Part shown: positions 7,657 to 14,055 of the stretch, one piece after another
How positions within the stretch are numbered: position 1 is the stretch's first letter
How the letters are laid out: the number at the start of each line of letters is the position of its first letter
Assembly: GCA_964463605.1 (NCBI GenBank)
Contig: CAYXBZ010000023.1
Location: 1-14,117 of the forward strand
Length of the DNA stretch: 14,117 bases
Reading direction: 5' to 3'
Source: DAOLOF01 sp964463605
Lineage (GTDB): Bacteria; Patescibacteriota; Microgenomatia; UBA1400; PJMF01
Notes under the pieces: model-generated
Databases searched by the model: none
Told to the model about the DNA's origin: nothing
The model's input: only the letters and a program-made list of their open reading frames with translations
Made by a program: the position numbers and the translations under genes

Positions 7657-7662
7657 TCCTTT
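7657..7662 (-). promoter_or_regulatory. Shine-Dalgarno site of pyrH
   Basis: AAAGGA on the minus strand with a four-base A spacer before the ATG. It lies inside the short gap between the FemAB-like gene and pyrH, so it would serve an internal gene of a polycistronic message. Confidence 0.7.
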
Positions 7663-7688
7663 AGTGATATTTATAATTAATTTAATTA

Positions 7689-8723
7689 TTAAATGCCAAG
7701 TTTTGTTTTAATTCTCAACCCTTTCCAACGTAGGTCGTCGGCAAATCGAAATAGTTGATAATGTGGTTGCTTGAGAACTAAATCGAAGGTTCCCACGTAC
7801 TTGTGTAGCTCACCTCCATAGCCTTCTTTAAATCGATGGAAGCCATACCAGGGGTTTTTTTTGTCGGGCTCAGTTCCCAAAGACCCCCACATATCAAATG
7901 TCTTTGCTCCCTCTCTTTTTGCCCAGCAGATCATCTCCCACATCATTAAATTACTTGCCATAACATCTCGATGAATATCTCTGCTTGCTCCATAAGGATA
8001 GTAAACAACATCCTTCCACTTGAACATAATCCAAGATACTAGCGGTGTATCATCATACACTGCATGAAAGATGTGAAACATGTTTGAGTCGCTAAGCAAC
8101 TCCCACATTTGTTGAAAATATTCTGGTGTGTGAAGGTAAAAACCTTTTCTTTGTAAAGTTGCTTTAAGAATTTTTTGATAAGTCTTAAGGCCTTTTTCAG
8201 AAGAATCTTCTATAATTCTAACACCTTTTTTAATGGCAAGTCTAACGTTATAGCGAGTTTTGCTTTTTAAATTTGCAAAAAGTTCTTCTTCCGAAGGTGT
8301 CAAATCCATGAGAAAGGTGTGCTGATAAAAAAATGGACGCCCTGGTTGACAGCCATTGTCAAGCATAAAATCAATGCTTGGTTTTAGCTTAGCTCGGTTC
8401 TTGGCTGGAACGCTAAAATTTGGCTCAAGTCTGATAAAAAGAGCATTAAACTGCTCACCCAACTGCTTGAGTGCCGATAGTTGATCAGAGTCAGGGGTGA
8501 AGCTGCGCGGGCAATAGCCAATGCTGTACTGGGATAATTTGGGAACAGGCTTGAAGATAACTTGCAAGGCTTGTTTAATCTGTCCGTCTTCAAAAAACCC
8601 AACTCGCTCGATCTTTTTGTTGTTTTGTTTTTGAAACTCACCCCACTCCCAAGTTTGGACAGGATGATGAACAACACTGTTATAGAGATCTTTTTCTTCA
8701 AGACGAATCGGTCTGATAAGCAT
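7689..8723 (-). CDS. FemAB/FemX-like peptidoglycan aminoacyltransferase
   Basis: Member of the Fem family (two GNAT-like domains), which uses aminoacyl-tRNA to add amino acids to the peptidoglycan stem peptide or lipid II on the cytoplasmic side. The hallmark stretch between the domains is seen at about 142-169 (FANLKSKTRYNVRLAIKKGV). The second domain carries YYPYGAS near 240, the FDMWGSLGTEPDKKNPWYG region near 280-300, and FKEGYGGELHKYVG after it. The length of 344 residues fits FemX-type proteins. It lacks the long coiled-coil arm of staphylococcal FemA, which normally binds tRNA. A strong promoter lies directly upstream, and pyrH follows 36 bases downstream. The amino acid transferred cannot be read from the sequence. 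Confidence 0.9.
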   Translation of the reverse strand: MLIRPIRLEEKDLYNSVVHHPVQTWEWGEFQKQNNKKIERVGFFEDGQIKQALQVIFKPVPKLSQYSIGYCPRSFTPDSDQLSALKQLGEQFNALFIRLEPNFSVPAKNRAKLKPSIDFMLDNGCQPGRPFFYQHTFLMDLTPSEEELFANLKSKTRYNVRLAIKKGVRIIEDSSEKGLKTYQKILKATLQRKGFYLHTPEYFQQMWELLSDSNMFHIFHAVYDDTPLVSWIMFKWKDVVYYPYGASRDIHRDVMASNLMMWEMICWAKREGAKTFDMWGSLGTEPDKKNPWYGFHRFKEGYGGELHKYVGTFDLVLKQPHYQLFRFADDLRWKGLRIKTKLGI

Positions 8724-8734
8724 AGCCTGGCAGT

Positions 8735-8763
8735 ATTATAAGTGAAAAAAAAACAACTATCAA
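8735..8763 (-). promoter_or_regulatory. Sigma70-type promoter of the femAB-like gene and pyrH
   Basis: On the minus strand TTGATA (8763-8758), a 17-base spacer, and a perfect TATAAT (8740-8735). The ATG is 11 bases after the -10 box, so the leader would be about five bases or less. There is no room for a normal Shine-Dalgarno site. Confidence 0.7.
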
Positions 8764-8832
8764 ACGTCTGAAATTTGATCTGAAATGCCCAAAATGATCA
8801 TTGTTTGGAAACTAACATTTCTCTTGAAAAGT

Positions 8833-10827
8833 CTATTTTTTATTTAGAAAATCCTCTATATCTAGTTCATCATCCAGCAATTTATCCAACTCTTTTTCAC
8901 TAACCTCAATGCCTAAGCGGTACTTTTTTTGGGTCTTTGGTGAAGATTGTGCTGAGCTTATTGATTTTGATTGATAGCGATTGCTCCATTTATTGGATCC
9001 GCCATATTTACGATCGTCAAAAGTAACATGCTCTCTTCGAATCACTGCATCATCCGGTAACTGGCTTAAGAAACGACTTGGTTTGCAGTCGCCGGATCTG
9101 CCATATAGCCAGCGGCTGGTAGCATAAGTTAAGAACAACTTTTCCTTGGCACGAGTGATGCCTACGTAACACAAGCGCCTTTCCTCTTCCAACTGCTCCT
9201 TATCAAAAAGTGAGTGACTGTGAGGTAGCAGCCCCTCCTCCATCCCCACGATAAACACAACAGGAAATTCCAGTCCTTTGGCAGAATGAAGACTCATTAA
9301 AGAAACTCTGTCGGCTGTTTCTGAAAGAGGCAGATCCTTGAACTGCTCGTCTTGAACCAGACTGACGTTTTCCAAAAAAACAATGGCGTCGTCAAACTGC
9401 GAAGCAACGCTTAACAGCTCGCGGACGTTCTCGATTCTCTCCTGATCTTCGCCGTCTTTGTCGTCATACTTGCCTAGATAGTCGGTGGCTTTCAGAATTT
9501 GCTTCATTAACTCGTAAGGGTTATTTTTACTAGGATCTTTTACATCCAGTTTTGAGCGCCACTCCTCATAACGAGCAAAGCGGCGCTTGCCCAGTTTAAT
9601 GGCTCTTTCCTTGCTGACGGAGTCTTGCTGATTGATGGTCAGTCGAAGGTAAGCAAGAACGTCCTTGATCTCGGCTCGCTCGTAGAACTTAAAACCGCCA
9701 ATGATTTGATAAGGAATGCCAGCTTTAATGAACTCCTCCTCAAAGGTGCGCGACTGAGCGTTGGTGCGATATAAAATGGCAATGTCTTGATATTTGTACT
9801 TGCCCTTTAGCTGCTGGATGTAATGAGTTACCGCTTGTGCTTCTGCATCAGAAGAGTTACTGCTGATGACGGTGATCGGTTCGCCACTGTCACTTTCAGT
9901 CCAGAGTTTGAGCACAGGATGAGTGGTGTTGGAGCTGATCAGTTTAGTAGCCGCTTCCAAAATAGGTTGTGTGGAACGATAGTTCTGCTCTAATTTGTAC
10001 TCTTTAAGATGGTCAAAATCTTGTTTAAGGTAAAACAGATTGCGGTAGTCCGCTCCTCTCCAGGCATAAATGCTCTGGGAAAAGTCGCCAACCACATAAA
10101 CATTGTTCTGAGGCAATGACAGCATTTTGGTGAGCTGATACTGAGCTTTGTTGGTGTCTTGGTACTCGTCAACCAATACATGAGAGAACTGTTGTTGGAA
10201 TTTGTTAAGAACGTCGGGAAAATGTTTAAACAAAGTGACGGTATGCATCAGCAAATCGTCAAAATCAACGGCATTCTGTTTAAGGAGTCTTTTTTGGTAC
10301 TCTCGGTAAAGCTTGGCGATGGTTTGGGTGTATTCGTCATCAGCTTGATCATCAAACTCATCTACATCGATTAAATCATTTTTGGCTTTGGAGATGATGG
10401 CTTGAACTGCACCTTGCTTATAGCGCTGAGTGTTGATGTTTCTGCTCTTAAAAATTTGCCTCATCAGCGTTTTTTGATCACTACTGTCAAAAATTAAATA
10501 GTTGGGATCAAGTCCAACTGCTTTGCCTTGTTTGCGCAAAATTCTGGCGCAAAAACCATGAAAGGTTCCGGAAAATGGCAATTGGGTGTGGGTTAAATCC
10601 TGGATGCGGTGATTCATTTCCCCAGCGGCCTTGTTGGTGAAGGTGACAAGCAAAATCTCTTCCGGTGAAAGATTTTTTTCTGAAGTTAGCCAGGCCGCGT
10701 GAGTGGTGAGAACTCTGGTTTTTCCAGAGCCGGCGCCAGCCAAAACCACAGCCGGTCCTTGCTCATGAAGAGCAGCCTCTTGTTGATTATCGTTTAGTTT
10801 TTTGATGTATTGGGATACTGTTGACAC
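8833..10827 (-). CDS. uvrD: UvrD/PcrA-type superfamily 1A DNA helicase
   Basis: 3'-5' DNA helicase of repair and replication restart. All SF1A motifs are present in order: motif I GAGSGKT (31-37), Ia LVTFTNKAAGEM, II VDEYQDTN (about 219-226), III VGDFSQSIYAWRG (about 246-258), IV QNYRST, V MSLHSAKGLEFP (about 511 onward) and VI YVGITRAKE (about 554-562). At 664 residues it is shorter than E. coli UvrD or PcrA (720-750). The C-terminal region after motif VI ends in a Ser-rich linker and an acidic tail (DKLLDDELDIEDFLNKK) with no recognisable Tudor-like RNA-polymerase-binding domain. The start is GTG; no upstream in-frame ATG was found and the Q-motif region follows at the expected distance. 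The promoter sits almost on the start codon. It is divergent from tpiA. The name pcrA is equally valid. Confidence 0.95.
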   Translation of the reverse strand: MSTVSQYIKKLNDNQQEAALHEQGPAVVLAGAGSGKTRVLTTHAAWLTSEKNLSPEEILLVTFTNKAAGEMNHRIQDLTHTQLPFSGTFHGFCARILRKQGKAVGLDPNYLIFDSSDQKTLMRQIFKSRNINTQRYKQGAVQAIISKAKNDLIDVDEFDDQADDEYTQTIAKLYREYQKRLLKQNAVDFDDLLMHTVTLFKHFPDVLNKFQQQFSHVLVDEYQDTNKAQYQLTKMLSLPQNNVYVVGDFSQSIYAWRGADYRNLFYLKQDFDHLKEYKLEQNYRSTQPILEAATKLISSNTTHPVLKLWTESDSGEPITVISSNSSDAEAQAVTHYIQQLKGKYKYQDIAILYRTNAQSRTFEEEFIKAGIPYQIIGGFKFYERAEIKDVLAYLRLTINQQDSVSKERAIKLGKRRFARYEEWRSKLDVKDPSKNNPYELMKQILKATDYLGKYDDKDGEDQERIENVRELLSVASQFDDAIVFLENVSLVQDEQFKDLPLSETADRVSLMSLHSAKGLEFPVVFIVGMEEGLLPHSHSLFDKEQLEEERRLCYVGITRAKEKLFLTYATSRWLYGRSGDCKPSRFLSQLPDDAVIRREHVTFDDRKYGGSNKWSNRYQSKSISSAQSSPKTQKKYRLGIEVSEKELDKLLDDELDIEDFLNKK

Positions 10828-10830
10828 TTG

Positions 10831-10839
10831 ATTATATTA
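10831..10839 (-). promoter_or_regulatory. -10 region at the uvrD start codon
   Basis: The minus strand reads TAATATAAT. TAATAT (10839-10834) leaves six bases, and TATAAT (10836-10831) three bases, before the GTG start. With the first register the G of GTG is at a normal +1 position. This suggests a leaderless GTG-initiated mRNA, but no strong -35 box was identified. Confidence 0.4.
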
Positions 10840-10917
10840 GCACAATATAAGGTGAGATAAAGATCAATTAGGGGTTGTCGATGATGCCGGCACATCAGCA
10901 CCAAGCTAGAGAAAAGC

Positions 10918-10926
10918 TGGTATACT
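10918..10926 (+). promoter_or_regulatory. Extended -10 promoter before the hairpin region and tpiA
   Basis: TGGTATACT is a TGn element joined to TATACT. No -35 box is seen at 17 bases. Transcription would begin near 10933, just before the first base of the outer stem at 10935, and run through the hairpins toward tpiA with a leader of about 240 bases. Confidence 0.45.
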
Positions 10927-10934
10927 GAGGGTAG

Positions 10935-11108
10935 CTTATTCTGATTATGCCCCGTCCCGCTTAGCGGGGCTGCAGAGAACAAATCAGAATGGGGGTTCTA
11001 GGGGGATTCCCCCTAGTGTGACTCAAACAACATTATAAATATTAGTCACAGGGGAGCAGGCTTTGATCTTGCAAGGCAAGACAAAACGCTGAGGGGCTTG
11101 CCCCTCAG
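10935..11108 (+). ncRNA. Candidate structured RNA or tpiA leader (five consecutive hairpins)
   Basis: Five stems follow one another. (1) ATTCTGATT 10938-10946 with AATCAGAAT 10982-10990, extended by C-G and two G-U pairs from 10935, enclosing GCCCCG/CGGGGC (10949-10954 with 10965-10970). (2) CTAGGGGG/CCCCCTAG with a 3-base loop (10998-11016). (3) TGTGACT/AGTCACA with a 20-base loop (11017-11050). (4) TCTTGC/GCAAGA with loop AAG (11067-11081). (5) CTGAGGGG/CCCCTCAG closed by a CTTG tetraloop (11089-11108). All arms quoted are perfect. The nested first element and the dense packing argue for RNA structure. No known riboswitch, tmRNA, RNase P, SRP or 6S pattern was recognised. Strand is inferred from the promoter at 10918; a palindromic DNA repeat element is the main alternative. 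Confidence 0.45.
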
Positions 11109-11110
11109 AA

Positions 11111-11120
11111 ATGAGCTCAT
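11111..11120. repeat. Perfect 10-bp palindrome ATGAGCTCAT
   Basis: Self-complementary decamer three bases after the last GC-rich hairpin and about 50 bases before tpiA. Its symmetry would suit a dimeric DNA-binding protein. No regulator in the window points to it. Confidence 0.3.
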
Positions 11121-11133
11121 ATCTAATACCATT

Positions 11134-11155
11134 ACTAATTTGCGAATTTATTAGT
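11134..11155. repeat. Inverted repeat ACTAAT/ATTAGT just before tpiA
   Basis: Perfect 6-bp arms (11134-11139 and 11150-11155) with a 10-base spacer, ending 17 bases before the tpiA ATG. It could be an operator or an RNA hairpin near the ribosome entry site. AT-rich composition makes chance a real possibility. Confidence 0.3.
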
Positions 11156-11172
11156 TTCTTTCACCCAAGAAT

Positions 11173-11859
11173 ATGCCCAAATTCATCATCGCCAACTGGA
11201 AGTCAAATCACAACCTTGATTCTGCCTGGGACTGGGTTGAGACGGTCAATAGCTATTTAACTGGTCATAAAAAAGAAGGAGTTGAGGTAATCTTGGCTCC
11301 TCCTTTTTCTCTTATAGCTGGATTGGCAGTTCAGATTCAGGGCTCACCTTTAAAGTTAGCTGTCCAGGATCTCAGTCAATTTGAAGCTGGCAGCTATACA
11401 GGACAAGTTTGCGCTCAAAATCTTGAGGGGTTGTTTATTGGCAGCGCTATTTTGGGACACAGCGAGCGTCGACATCATCTTAATGAAGCAGATGACGATG
11501 TGGCTATGAAGGCTAAAGAGGCTGTTAAGGCTGGAATTAGACCCATTGTTTGTGTTGATCAGCCATACCTTCAGTCTCAGTTTGAGGCGCTCGATAAAGA
11601 AGGGATTGATCTTTTGGAGTCAGAGCTGATAGTGGCTTATGAGCCTTTAGCAGCCATCGGCTCTGGTAAAGCGGCAGATGTTGGTCAAACTACCAAAGTT
11701 ATTGAGCAGATTCGGGATTTATACTCAAGTGCAGTGATTTATGGTGGAAGCGTTGACGAGAAAAATGTTAAGCAATACTTGGAGATTAGTGATGGAGTGT
11801 TAGTGGGAACCGCCTCGCTGGAGGCTGACTCGTTTATAGGATTGTTGGAAGCGGTATGA
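11173..11859 (+). CDS. tpiA: Triosephosphate isomerase (short form)
   Basis: Interconverts dihydroxyacetone phosphate and glyceraldehyde-3-phosphate in glycolysis. The catalytic set is complete: Asn8/Lys10 in ANWKSN, His96 in LGHSERR, and Glu157 in VAYEPLAAIGSGKA, with phosphate-binding YGGSV (190-194) and VLVGTASL (209-216) near the C-terminus. At 228 residues it is shorter than the usual 250. The missing residues lie mainly between strand 5 (PIVCVDQ) and strand 6 (LIVAYEP), a shortening that recalls archaeal enzymes, but the active-site loop YEPLAAIGSG is bacterial in style. There is no Shine-Dalgarno before the ATG. It follows a structured leader-like region and is separated by 22 bases from the mannosyltransferase gene, so they may be co-transcribed. 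Confidence 0.95.
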   Translation: MPKFIIANWKSNHNLDSAWDWVETVNSYLTGHKKEGVEVILAPPFSLIAGLAVQIQGSPLKLAVQDLSQFEAGSYTGQVCAQNLEGLFIGSAILGHSERRHHLNEADDDVAMKAKEAVKAGIRPIVCVDQPYLQSQFEALDKEGIDLLESELIVAYEPLAAIGSGKAADVGQTTKVIEQIRDLYSSAVIYGGSVDEKNVKQYLEISDGVLVGTASLEADSFIGLLEAV

Positions 11860-11881
11860 TTTTCAATCATGATTCGAAAAA

Positions 11882-13267
11882 ATGACGCAAAAAAAACAAA
11901 GAATTAATAACAAATTCTTCTGGTTGGCTTTACTGTTTTTCTTTGCTCTTTCAACACGGCTTCTTAGACTAAATTTTCCAACTCAAACCTACTTTGATGA
12001 GGCTTACCACGTGCCTGCGGCCAGACTGATTGCGACCAATGATCAGCGGGCTTACGAGTGGTGGCATGAGCCAATTGCCGGCGATGATTATCATGACTGG
12101 CTTCATCCGCCTCTGGCTAAATTTATTCAAGCAGGTAGCATTCTAGTGTTTGGAGATAACGCTTGGGGTTGGCGTCTGCCCTCGGCTGTGTTTGGGTCAT
12201 TTTTAGTTTTGGCTTTATACTTTTTGGCCAAAGAGATTTTTTTATCGGTTTTAGATGAGAAAAAATCGCATCAAGTGGCTTTGACGGCGGCCGCCTTGCT
12301 AAGTTTAGATGGCCTGCCCTTAGTTCAATCTCGTATTGCCATGAATGATGTTATGGCCACATTCTGGATGGCGGCCGCCCTACTTTTCATCACTCGCTGG
12401 CAGCTAAAAATTTGGCTATTTAAGATCGACAGATTTAGAGAAAAACAAACCTTGTTGACTAGGGGATCTCATCTTAACTTGATTTTATCGGGACTTTTTG
12501 TGGGATTGGCTTTGGGTACCAAGTGGTCCGGCCTGTTGCTTTTGATCTTTTTGTTGTTTGTCGTAGCAGTGAGTGCAATCGGAAGAAAATTATGGAAACT
12601 ACTTCCTTTGGTCATCTTCAGCCTAATTATTTTGCCCCTCACAATTTATGTTAGCTCTTACACTCAGATGTTTGCTCAAGGTAAAAGTTTGGAGGATTTT
12701 GTTCAACTTCATCGGCAAATAATCTGGTATCAAACACATCGAGATGCTAGCCATGAATATAATTCTTTGCCTTACGAATGGGTTTTAAATTATCGGCCAG
12801 TTTGGTACTGGACGCAAGAAAAGGTAGTAGTTACTCCAACGGGGGTAGCTACACCGACTATTCGCACTACAGCTAATATTTATGCTCTGGGCAATCCAGT
12901 CATTCATTTGTTGGCAATGGTGGTATTAATTTATCAGTTGGGGTGGATGGTCAATTATTGGTCAGATACCGATGTTTTTCGTCATCGGCTGGCGCTAATA
13001 ATGTTGTATTTACTATTCTGGATACCTTGGTTTTTCTCCCCTAGAATAATCTTCTACCATCTGTATTTGCCAGCATTAATAGGACTCTCGATGATTATGG
13101 CTAGGTTTATGATCTCTTTTTATAATTCGAGAACAAAATGGATTTATTGGGCTTTGTTTAGTTTGATTTTCATCAGCTTTGTGGTTTTTTATCCTCATTG
13201 GACGGGTGTAAAGGTGGCTCAGTCATGGGCCGAGCGAGTGTATTTTGCGATACCATCTTGGAGATAG
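11882..13267 (+). CDS. Pmt-like (GT39 / PMT_2) membrane mannosyltransferase
   Basis: GT-C fold polytopic glycosyltransferase expected to use a polyprenyl-phosphate sugar to O-glycosylate proteins, or a lipid, on the outer face of the membrane. Near the N-terminus, after membrane segment 1 (about 12-28), the first outer loop carries the catalytic Asp-Glu pair D39-E40 (YFDEAYHVPA). The family motif HPPLAK is at 75-80, as in protein O-mannosyltransferases. About nine to eleven hydrophobic segments follow; clear ones lie near 95-115, 195-228 and 240-260, with several between 335 and 440. The large soluble MIR domain of eukaryotic Pmt is absent. At 461 residues it is at the short end for bacterial Pmt. 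It lies between tpiA and a Dpm1-like gene, which would supply the lipid-linked sugar donor. The exact sugar and acceptor are inferred. Confidence 0.88.
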   Translation: MTQKKQRINNKFFWLALLFFFALSTRLLRLNFPTQTYFDEAYHVPAARLIATNDQRAYEWWHEPIAGDDYHDWLHPPLAKFIQAGSILVFGDNAWGWRLPSAVFGSFLVLALYFLAKEIFLSVLDEKKSHQVALTAAALLSLDGLPLVQSRIAMNDVMATFWMAAALLFITRWQLKIWLFKIDRFREKQTLLTRGSHLNLILSGLFVGLALGTKWSGLLLLIFLLFVVAVSAIGRKLWKLLPLVIFSLIILPLTIYVSSYTQMFAQGKSLEDFVQLHRQIIWYQTHRDASHEYNSLPYEWVLNYRPVWYWTQEKVVVTPTGVATPTIRTTANIYALGNPVIHLLAMVVLIYQLGWMVNYWSDTDVFRHRLALIMLYLLFWIPWFFSPRIIFYHLYLPALIGLSMIMARFMISFYNSRTKWIYWALFSLIFISFVVFYPHWTGVKVAQSWAERVYFAIPSWR

Positions 13268-13290
13268 TTTTTTCTTCGAGATAGATGAAG

Positions 13291-13296
13291 TATACT
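13291..13296 (+). promoter_or_regulatory. Possible -10 box before the GT2 gene
   Basis: TATACT lies 30 bases before the ATG at 13327, with only a T-run (TTTTTT) at the -35 distance. It may be a secondary promoter inside the glycosylation gene cluster. Confidence 0.25.
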
Positions 13297-13326
13297 GCAC
13301 TAACTTGGTGAAAAAATCAGAAAATC

Positions 13327-14055
13327 ATGTCGAAAAAAATTGAATCAAAACCATTACGTTCTTTGTCGATGTTTGTGCCTTGCTTCAACGAGGCAAAAAA
13401 CTTACCTCATGTTCTAGATCAGGCACTAGAGGTTTTAACTCAAGTGGCAACAGAGTTTGAGATCATCGTGGTTGATGATGGCAGCTGTGATAATACCAAA
13501 GCTGTGGCTGAGGCTTATCAACGCCAAACCAAGGTGGTTAGAGTCGTCTCACATCAGCAAAACAAGGGATATGGAGCGGCTGTTCGCACCGGCATTGAGC
13601 ACTCAAAGTATGACTGGATTTTTTATACTGACGGTGATGGTCAGTTTGATTTGGCTGAGCTTAAGAAGCTGATTCCATTGCGCAAGGAAGGCTCTGCTGT
13701 TTTGGGTTATCGCAAAAAGAGGGTTGAAGGTTTGAAGCGGGTGATGATGGCAAAGATGTACAAGCTTTACATTGACTTACTTTTTCGAGTTCACGTTAAA
13801 GATATTGACTGTGCTTTTAAGCTGTTTAAATCAGAGGACCTTAAGAGCGTTGAACTATTCTCAAATGGAGCCTTTATTAGTGCCGAGATTCTCTACAAAC
13901 TAAAAAAGAACAAGATTAAGTTTATCCAGGTGCCGGTGAGTCACTATCACAGAAAACACGGAGAAGCATCGGGCGCCAGTTTAAAAGTAATTCTGATTGG
14001 ATTATGGGAGCCTCTGAAGCTTTATTTAAGAATGAAGACGGGATGGCAGTTATGA
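13327..14055 (+). CDS. GT2 family glycosyltransferase, Dpm1-like
   Basis: GT-A fold transferase resembling dolichol-phosphate mannose synthase, expected to load a sugar from a nucleotide donor onto polyprenyl phosphate on the cytoplasmic side. Seen in order: FVPCFNEAKNLPHVL (nucleotide-binding strand and turn), VVDDGSCDNT with the DDGS at 50-53, the NKGYGAAVRTGI motif (79-90), and the DxD metal site in YTDGDGQFD (D102, D104). GYRKKR (127-132) and the C-terminal HYHRKHGEASGA region are also typical. At 242 residues with no C-terminal membrane segments it is like the soluble Dpm1 form rather than GtrB. It follows the Pmt-like gene by 59 bases and shares ATGA with the next gene, so it is probably translationally coupled. 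Substrate specificity cannot be read from sequence. Confidence 0.92.
   Translation: MSKKIESKPLRSLSMFVPCFNEAKNLPHVLDQALEVLTQVATEFEIIVVDDGSCDNTKAVAEAYQRQTKVVRVVSHQQNKGYGAAVRTGIEHSKYDWIFYTDGDGQFDLAELKKLIPLRKEGSAVLGYRKKRVEGLKRVMMAKMYKLYIDLLFRVHVKDIDCAFKLFKSEDLKSVELFSNGAFISAEILYKLKKNKIKFIQVPVSHYHRKHGEASGASLKVILIGLWEPLKLYLRMKTGWQL

Larger units (their letters stand above)
10828..11172. other. 345-base divergent intergenic region with a chain of hairpins
   Basis: No protein-coding frame of credible length occurs here; the longest plus-strand frame opening with ATG is about 15 codons. The left part holds the uvrD -10 region and an imperfect hairpin (CCAAGCT...AGCTGG, about 10901-10920). From 10935 to 11155 there is a run of inverted repeats described separately. 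Several stems are GC-only or nearly so, which stands out from the AT-rich surroundings. tpiA begins at 11173 with no Shine-Dalgarno. Confidence 0.8.

Noticed and set aside
10159..10374. A 71-codon plus-strand frame inside uvrD
   Set aside because: It lies antisense to conserved helicase motifs and has no independent support.
10794..10982. A 62-codon minus-strand frame across the uvrD start and the hairpin region
   Set aside because: It overlaps the uvrD start in another frame, runs through the inverted repeats, has no ribosome site and no recognisable protein character.
10935..11108. REP/RAYT element, integron attC site or group II intron domain
   Set aside because: A GTAG precedes the first stem, as in REP elements, but no transposase is nearby and the stems do not repeat one another. 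attC core sites and intron domain V were not found.
10935..11155. Tandem Rho-independent terminators for a minus-strand transcript
   Set aside because: No minus-strand gene ends here, since uvrD starts at 10827 and reads away. None of the GC stems is followed by a T-run on either strand.
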